DNA from: Lindgomyces ingoldianus
Taxonomy: Eukaryota > Ascomycota > Dothideomycetes > Pleosporales > Lindgomycetaceae
Direction: 5' to 3'
DNA: 64,000 nucleotides
NCBI RefSeq assembly: GCF_010093535.1
Contig: NW_022985171.1
Span: 696,232-760,231 of the forward strand
The translations under genes and the position numbers were made by a program. Under the pieces are notes generated by a model that saw only the letters and a list, made by a program, of their open reading frames with translations, made no database searches and was not told the DNA's origin. Shown piece by piece: positions 56,935 to 64,000 of this stretch. The stretch's first letter is position 1. Every line of letters begins with the position of its first letter.

Positions 56935-58769
56935 GAGATGTGGGAAATTAGGGGCCAAATTGATTCTGGGAAGACTGGCTGTATTTGATTCTGTGTTCCT
57001 GGCTTCAACAGTCATGGAAAACACCTTAGTCAAGCGTTTCAACAACGCCTTGCTCATATCATATTCGCACCGATGACACTCATTAAACCGCAAAACATTA
57101 AGAATCGAACACGACCGTGTTTCATTATCCCGAGATACTGCGATGTGAAACTCTGCGCTTTCGTTCTATCGCTGATATTTATTACCAGTGTGCCTTTATG
57201 ATGCGATTTCTATTTGGAAGCTGACTATCAATTAGGCGCAGATATATCCGGATACATCCTTCTGAACAACTAGTCAATCTAGCGGCAACTGGCCTACTTT
57301 GTCGGTTGATGGAATGAGGGAGGTGTTCTGTCTGGGTGTTAGGGAGATCACTTACTAATTTTAGAAAGACCACAGCATTTACAGCATTTGCAGTTTTGAT
57401 CGTCGTCAATATACAATCTATCTGTCTAACTGTAAAGCCAACCTAACATATCTATTCGTTCTTTTACTCTATGGGTGATCAATCGTAGGTATTTCCCCTC
57501 AATGCCTGTACACGTGCAGCGTTACTATTTCTATGAACTATGGCGCTCCCGCGTCCTTTTTCATCATTTCTAACAATATCGCTGCACTGTACATCCACTC
57601 CCATCCTTCTTATTTACTCCGTCCCCGGACAATGCAACTCGGCGATTTTTATTGATTTATACAGGAGGGCTTATTCACTCTCTAGATTTGTTCTTCTCTT
57701 CGCCCTCGCGAAGCTATCTCGCTAAGTCTTAACCCTACTTAAATAGCAACCAACAAACTTCCCCTACAATGCCCTACATTCCTATCCCAGGTGAATTCCG
57801 TCTTCAGGGCTCTGCCGCATGCGTGCTCTCATGGAAGGGCCACCGAAACCAACGACAACCACCCTCCGACGAAGGGTCTCTCCAGGTGGGCAATTGGAGC
57901 AATTGTGACGTTCATTTCCGCTTGCATACTCACGAACTTCTTAGTATGTGTCTTAACGAATCCTAGAAACCTCCCATGTTGCTGGATCCGACAAAACCGC
58001 GCCGCTCGGAGTGCCCCAAAAGAGTACCAAGTCGAAAACGAAATGCATTATTCTACTAAAGCATTGCCAAGCCAAGGGAAACCCTGACGATTCTGGAAAG
58101 GCGCCAAATATAAGTATGCCGGGACCACCACCTTCTAATTCTCTAGCAGTTTAACCTGCTAAGGTTTTATCTAATAGAATGTGAGAGGTATCGAGAAGGA
58201 AGCACGAGGTACAGAGAAGAAATGCAGGATAGTGGGTGTAACAAGAGTAAACCTTAGGGTCAGAGGCAGAGGCACGGAGGCCGAGGAGCCTATATACCCC
58301 GTGCCAAGCCCAGGGTACTCAGGGGTTAGATAGCTGGAACATAACCGTGACATTTAAGCTCTTTTAGGTTAAGATTCAGCTTTTTTAAATGCCCTCTAAG
58401 TTACACGTAACTAGTTTAATTGTATAATAATTTACTATGCTAATTAGTTAAAAAGTGAAGGAAAAATTATATTGTTATAACTATTCAAAGTCTACAGTAC
58501 ACAGTAGAGTTATAGTTGTAGGCTACTTAAAAAACCTTATAATATATCTTCCGCAGTTTCTGCAGAGTTTTTGCAGAGTGTTCATTATCTATAAGGTCCC
58601 TGGTACTACGGCAAATGGCCAGCACTAGTTGTAAGGCCTTTGATGAAGCTCTGAACTGCCGCGTCTTTCACGTCTTGATCGGCGTCGTCGTCCCTATTGA
58701 AGTTTTCAGGCTTGTAACATGTCTTTGATATTCTTGCGAGCACTTTGGGTCGTGTATAATGATTGAAAC
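56935..58769. other. Gene-poor region
   Basis: A plus-strand frame at 57791-58087 contains one possible transmembrane segment (WAIGAIVTFISACILTNFLV) but lacks support. An AT-rich patch lies at 58380-58560. Nothing else is recognisable. Confidence 0.35.
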
Positions 58770-59108
58770 TGTGAAGCTAGGAGGAGCACTCGAGTCATGA
58801 GGAACTGGATTGATTGCTAGAAGAGTATACCTAGGGGTAGGTCTTGGCAACATGAGTCCATTGTGTGAGCAGACGACTATCGTGTGAGCCATGCGTGAGA
58901 GCCATGCGTGGCTACTGCAAACGCAAGATTATATGCACAACGTTGTTGAAATGGAGTAGCTTTAGATATATAATTGTATTCTGCATACACAAGACTTCCG
59001 CAAGTAAATACAGACCGTTCCCACACCTGCGTGAGGATATATGTAAATAATAATAGGAACCCTGATCCTACCGGGTATCAAAGAATCTGATATCGATATT
59101 CCCTCACA
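58770..59108 (+). mobile_element. Putative solo LTR, copy B of the dispersed repeat
   Basis: The segment starts TGTGAAGC, the same base where copy A (13411) starts, and ends TCACA, giving the TGTGA...TCACA inverted ends expected of a long terminal repeat of 339 bp. The first 150 bp match copy A. The last part is seen only here. No matching 5-bp target duplication flanks it, and a GGGTATCAAAG sequence near 59074 might instead be a primer-binding site, so the 3' limit is uncertain. No polymerase or integrase coding remains nearby. Confidence 0.5.
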
Positions 59109-61590
59109 TGTCGTCCCAAGACAAGCAGGCACAAAGTCAGGGGTGTACTGTGCATATAGTGGAGACACTATATTAGTGTCTCTTTAGAGCCTCAAGATAG
59201 TTGTGTGTTTTCAAGGGTCTTCTTTACACTCTTTGTAAAGGAGTTGCTTTTAGCTCCAGACGCGCCTTCTCTTTGCATGGCGTTTAGCCTGCTTAGAGAG
59301 TTCCACGCTCTAGCGGGGTGCTTCTGGTATCATTCCAATTGTTCCTCATGTTCAAGATCATCGCCGTGGGAATCTAGGCCCTGAAAGTGCAATGGCTTTC
59401 TGCGGTTGCTGCCGTGGTAGCGTCAAGAGTGGCGTATCTGGTAGTACTTGTCGACTCTTTCTGTCCTCAGGGCTCTTGGGAATGATCCGCAGCAGCAAAA
59501 ACCGGGATCAACACGCTTTTTCTTCTTTCCTTGGTGTTCGTGGTATTTGGTTGTTGGCATCGATGGCATTGTATGTATGCTCAGATCCCGGAGCTCGTCA
59601 ACTACAAAATGCCTCAAGCGAGGGATGTTACCGAGATGGTCCAATCTCTTCATACCGATATCTAAATCCTTAAGCGTTCTGTTAATATTCAGCATATTGA
59701 CACAAGAAGAGTTTTTCGAAGCTATTTTCATGTCCGCTACGGTTGAAGTGGGACAAATACTCTTCCCTTTCAAATTAGTTCCAGTTTCTAGGTAGGGCAG
59801 CTCTTCAGGATCCCTTTCATCTCGCTTCTACATCGGTTTCGTTGCCGTTGTTTGATTCTTTGTCGTTCTTAATTCGGAGATGGTACCCTCGGGGCGCTTG
59901 ATGCTGTGCTTATCTTGGGAGCATTGGAATATCATATTCGCGATTACTAGATTCAGTGATTGACCAAGAACCTTTAACTTTGCAAGAGGGCATGATTTGA
60001 TGATCTAGTTCAGTGTTATATCTCCATTCTTATCTCGCCCAACCGTTGCCTCCAACCATCCAAGAGTATCGGCATAGTAGGCTAAGGACGACTGCGATCT
60101 TTTTCTGGATATATGAGGCTGTCAAGCTTACTGGATCAAAGAAGGGGGTTGTTTAGAAATCTGTCTGTCGGATGTCCGTTTACACAATCAACTGACACAC
60201 TCTCATGCTTACGATTCAGATCCAGTGTAGAGAAGTTAGAACCTTTTAGTGACGGCTTCAGGGCACTAGTATATCCAAGCAGCGGCAGGGGAGAGACGTC
60301 TTCATCCCTTTGGAGAGTTTGCAACTTGAGGTGGAATCGACTGGAACCTTTCGCTGGGGACGGCTCCTTAAATTATATTTGCTTTTTAGGGTTGGGCTGG
60401 TCTCTTTCTAGGCCGAGGGTGGACACGGAAGGCGTTGGCGTAAATGGGGAAGGCTTCGAGTTGATTGGTGTAGACTTACTTAGCAATGTGATTCCCTAGC
60501 TAAACGATTCCTCTACGTTTACCCAGAATTCAAAGTCGTTCTTGGTCTTCTTACCGCCTAGAGGACATTTCTTTAAGCTATACAACATGCTTAGAACCGG
60601 CATATACCATCATGACTGGGTTCCGCTTACGAAGAAGTAGGCGCATTTTATCCTTCCACCATAGTTGAAGTGCTCGTTAGTCGGAGCAGGAGCGCGCTTA
60701 ATAGTGAATCTAAGTTCGCGGTAACGTGTTTGACTGCAGTCAACATTGCCTTGCATGTTCCGTATGTGCTTGTACTTAGATAGATCAGGCGTGTTGATCA
60801 CGTTGAGGCTGAGAACACTGATAGCTGTAGAACTGTCGGGACCTAGACTTCCGTCCCTAACTACGCTCGTTAGCATTCAAATTCGTGGATGATTAAGCAG
60901 AAGGATAATACGAACTTGTGACCTTCCCCTGCACCAGAATCTCCTTACAGATGTGTCCTGGGATCATACTGCACGTAGCCTAACTAATTCTTTTCTATCC
61001 CTTTGGTTGCTCAGGACTTGCGCTCCGCATTGGGGTTTCTGATTTGTAGGCACGTTCCAGCTCCCAGTAATGTTTGTATGAGGCTGTCTCCAATGTCAAT
61101 TTGCTCCCACTAGCAGATAAAAAATCCACTTTGAGAGCGTGTTCTTGTCCTAGCCCTTCGCTGGTAACTTGAGAAAGTAGTCGCTGGAAAGTGGGAGCAA
61201 CCCATCCGGGTTATGAAATATCAACAGGGCGATTGACCGCCCTGTCGACTGTATTTTTGGGGGAGCTTACTCAGCCCATAAGGGGGGATAACAAGGTAAA
61301 GGGCTCTGCCCTCCATGATATAGAAGGGGGATGTTGGCGAAGGTTGAGGGACTGAAAGAATGGTATGAGGTGATGTAGCAAGAACAGAGAAATGACAATC
61401 CGAAAAGTGTCGACAACGCTAATGCCGGAACAAAGCGCTCGGGCCGTGGTTTCCCAAACAAACCAGATAGAGGGTATGCCGCAGGGGATATCTAAAGTTC
61501 AAGTAAAGCTCGTCAGGGAGCATCAAAAGCCTAGCGCCATTCCCCGCATTCCTATCATATCACATAACCAAGTCTCCTCGTCTTCAATCC
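59109..61590. other. Gene-poor region with minus-strand coding relics
   Basis: A perfect 9-bp palindrome arm pair lies at 59162-59182 (gagacacta / tagtgtctc). On the minus strand 59773-59423 reads DIGMKRLDHLGNIPRLRHFV and later charged sequence, and 60876-60610 reads another plausible peptide. They could be parts of one decayed leucine-rich gene, but large gaps with stops lie between them. No complete gene is seen. Confidence 0.3.
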
Positions 61591-63205
61591 TTAGACTCCA
61601 TTCTTCCCCCGCCGCCCCATCATATCCTCCGGATTATCCTGCAGCATAATCCATTCCACGCTATCTGCACTAATCGCGTCCATGTCATCTCTCGCGCGTT
61701 GAATCGTAACATGCGCATGTGACGTTGGATGCTCTCTCGTATAACTCTTCGCATCACCATACTCTACGCTATATCCCTCTTCTTTAGTAATACCTCCGTT
61801 AAGGGAATGGAAAGGAAAAGATTGTCCAGCCATATGCGATGCTTTCTTTCGGGAGGAACGGTGGTTCGAGCCGTGGGATGTGGCGAAGATCTGGGGAAGC
61901 ATTTTCGACATGAGGGGTTTGCAGGCTGGGAGGCAACCGCAGACGATACCGATGCTGGTCTCGATGGCTATAATGGCGTAGAGTGTGGACCCGTTCCCTG
62001 TGAAATATGTTGGATCGAACACCTTTCGTTGAAGTCTATGATAAAGATTGAGACGTACAGAGAGTATCATATGAGGCGAGGTAGACAGAGGTATACCAAA
62101 TTCGGCAAACGCCTGCTATGCAAATACTACGAGTTGTCAGTATGTGTGTAACAACAACGGGGTGCTTTAGTGCACATACATGATTCCTAGAGAAAACATC
62201 GCAATGAGCGTGACTTTCTGTCGCGTCGATATTTGGATCTTGGCGAGATCTTTCGCGGGCCAAAGAAAGATCTGTTCTTGGAATCAGACTTGGAAGCTTA
62301 CGGTTAGTCATAGAGGGTTGGCATCATACCAGAAAATCGCTTAAGATGTTTAAGCCTCCCGTGATATAGTATAGCAGTGCCACATTCATGCATTTTCGGT
62401 CCGGGTATTGGGCGATTAACCAGTAACTTTGGACTGGCCTAGGGTGGTGTTAGAAACGTCATTGGATTGGATATGAGGGCGCTCACCTGCACTGGAAGAG
62501 GGCGAGGAAGAAAGATACAGCTGCCCAAACTGCTGTGAAACACAATAAGATATGGCAGAACCACCTAGTCGTGTTGGAGGGGAATATGCCTATACTCCGA
62601 AATAAGCAAGATTGTGCCTAAGTATTCGTACAGGAAATATGCGCACGTAAATAAGTCAGAAGGATAGACACCTTGGTAAAGCCAGTGATGGGGACAAAGA
62701 GGAGCTGAGTAGCCATAGCCATCTAGTGATCACTTTAGTGTAAGCAGCCGAACCGCAGAAGACAATGGTTCCTACCTGAGCTGTCTTCACAGGATTGGCC
62801 GCAATTTCAGGGCGCAGATCCCCTGAGGTTATTAGCGAGGGCAAATTAGGGCAGAGCAGTATTGGTGTAGCTTACACGCGTGATAACCCGTCTGATACGC
62901 GGGGAGAGTTGATACACATGTCATTATACTGGTCCCAACGGATATTATAGTTGCTGCCAACATAAACCAGTCATCCTATCCACAAGTGAATGGATAACTA
63001 CCAAAACCATAGGGCGAAAACTCACCACTCCCAAAGCTTGAATAATGACCGTTCTGCTGTAGAATCGCACGAACGTGAACATTATCACAAGAATGCACAG
63101 TGGTATCTCAACGCTTAACACTAAAGGTCGACGGGTTTCCGGATTCACGTAGTTCGGTGCAGGCCATCCTGCAATGTCTGCAGGGGTTGGTACCATCGTC
63201 GACAT
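61591..63205 (-). CDS. Rhodopsin-domain (fungal seven-helix) integral membrane protein
   Basis: About nine short exons give roughly 400 residues with seven hydrophobic helices. The start gives an N-terminal WPAPNYVNPETRRP block, typical of this family, followed by the first helix. The next splice makes LGVDDWFMLAATII, and another makes AYQTGYHAWDLRPE. Later come KVSILLTYLRIF, FQCRPVQSYW, NILSDFLVFLWP, RQKVTLIAMFSLGI and AIIAIETSIGIVCGCLPACKPL. These are the usual blocks of the fungal rhodopsin-like (Pth11-related) domain. The hydrophilic tail ends near DAISADSVEWIML. There is no CFEM domain at the N-terminus. Role is unknown for most members; some act in sensing surfaces on a host. Introns were placed where splices restore these blocks, and each fits GT-AG. 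Confidence 0.88.
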
Positions 63206-64000
63206 GATGGACGTGAATTAAATATACGGTCTAAAGAACAGATGAAGAAGTACAAGGAGCAGACGATACTACAGGTGGCGTGTACAAAGAGTAAAATCAC
63301 TAGCACTGTAAAGATGCAGGGTCGGGCGGCTCTTATTCACAAAAACAAGAAAAGCACAGGTTTGACCAAGGAAATAATGTGGAGTTTGACTACGCGCATC
63401 TAAGTCATGCGTGAATTGCTTCCACGACGATGCTACGAGTCCAATAGGTCGCATCATAAGTGTTGCAAGGTTGAGTGAACGGCCAACTTCCCCTCCTTTG
63501 ACCCTTTCTCGTGGGTTCAGTGATTTATGGGGAAGAGTAGCATGGTTGACCCATCAACATGGAAACGGTTAGGACGGTGCATGGTCTCAAAGGTGTGTCC
63601 GATACTGTCTGACCTGAACGCGTAAAGGCATCAATAAACGCCAGGAGAGTGAGGAGACGTGCCGACCATGAGCCCCAGGCGATTAGTATGAATAGGGGAT
63701 TTGCCAATAATGCGCGATGGGTAAGATACGAGTGCCGCGGGTGGAAGACACGATGCATGTTACATGTAAACGACGCTCTTTCCTTACTTGGTGCAGCGAA
63801 GCGTTGTAATTTAGGGTTGACTCTGCTATTCTGTTGGGTCATGAAGTCCTGACTGGTATTGATGGTGGTATCGTGGCCCAGCGAGGTGTCTCGAATGAGC
63901 CAAGGAAGACCTAGCATGAAAACCGTCCTCAAATTGGGTTAGACTGACACCCGATCTCACGACATGTATGTTTCAAGCGTGTTTCCTAAAAATCTCCGTC
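63206..64000. other. Upstream flank at window edge
   Basis: This is the promoter side of the rhodopsin-domain gene. A minus-strand frame at 63525-63932 shows no recognisable feature, and I do not call it a gene. Confidence 0.4.

Noticed and set aside
63525..63932. 135-codon minus-strand frame near the window end
   Set aside because: No domain or membrane pattern and no evidence of expression signals; it cannot be supported.

Overview
This window comes from a filamentous ascomycete (Pezizomycotina). The genes carry short GT-AG introns, and several families are typical of that group: two Zn2Cys6 regulators, a HET-domain protein, an RTA1-like protein and a fungal rhodopsin-like membrane protein. 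Closely spaced genes alternate with gene-poor stretches full of decayed coding sequence and mobile-element remnants. I could not run any search, so gene models and family names rest on reading the sequence.

Layout. 0.4-1.4 kb: a RING plus YEATS-like protein (-). 1.7-9.7 kb: a Zn2Cys6 regulator (-) divergent from a full ABCB-type efflux pump (+), probably a regulator-transporter pair. 10.1-11.5 kb: a Ser/Pro-rich single-pass membrane protein (-). 11.5-16.2 kb: gene-poor, with a truncated LTR-like repeat next to a coding relic. 16.2-18.9 kb: peroxisomal 3-ketoacyl-CoA thiolase and a small SVIP-like protein with a VCP/Cdc48-interacting motif (both +). 19.2-24.6 kb: a large secreted glycoside-hydrolase-like enzyme (-) divergent from a second Zn2Cys6 regulator (+). 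25.6-26.7 kb: RTA1-family protein. 26.7-33.6 kb: decayed, with a large inverted repeat and one small GPI-type surface protein. 33.6-41.2 kb: Ctf18 clamp-loader subunit (-), divergent from a HET-domain protein (+), which is followed by a degenerate Hsp70/actin-fold protein (+). 41.5-45.0 kb: a large membrane protein with tandem glycine-rich repeats and a b561-like C-terminal domain (-). 46.3-48.5 kb: two uncharacterised membrane proteins. 48.5-55.3 kb: decayed, with a deleted hAT transposon, a pseudogene with C-to-T type stops and a 17-bp minisatellite. 55.3-56.9 kb: methionine aminopeptidase 2. 57-61.5 kb: decayed, with a second copy of the LTR-like repeat. 61.6-63.2 kb: a rhodopsin-domain membrane protein (-).

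How genes may work together. The clearest functional units are the two divergent regulator-target pairs (regulator/ABC pump, glycosidase/regulator) and the same-strand HET plus Hsp70-like pair. The most unusual proteins are the RING-YEATS fusion, the repeat-rich b561-like membrane protein and the SVIP-like protein. The best-defined mobile element is the 736-bp hAT derivative, with terminal inverted repeats and an intact 8-bp target duplication.
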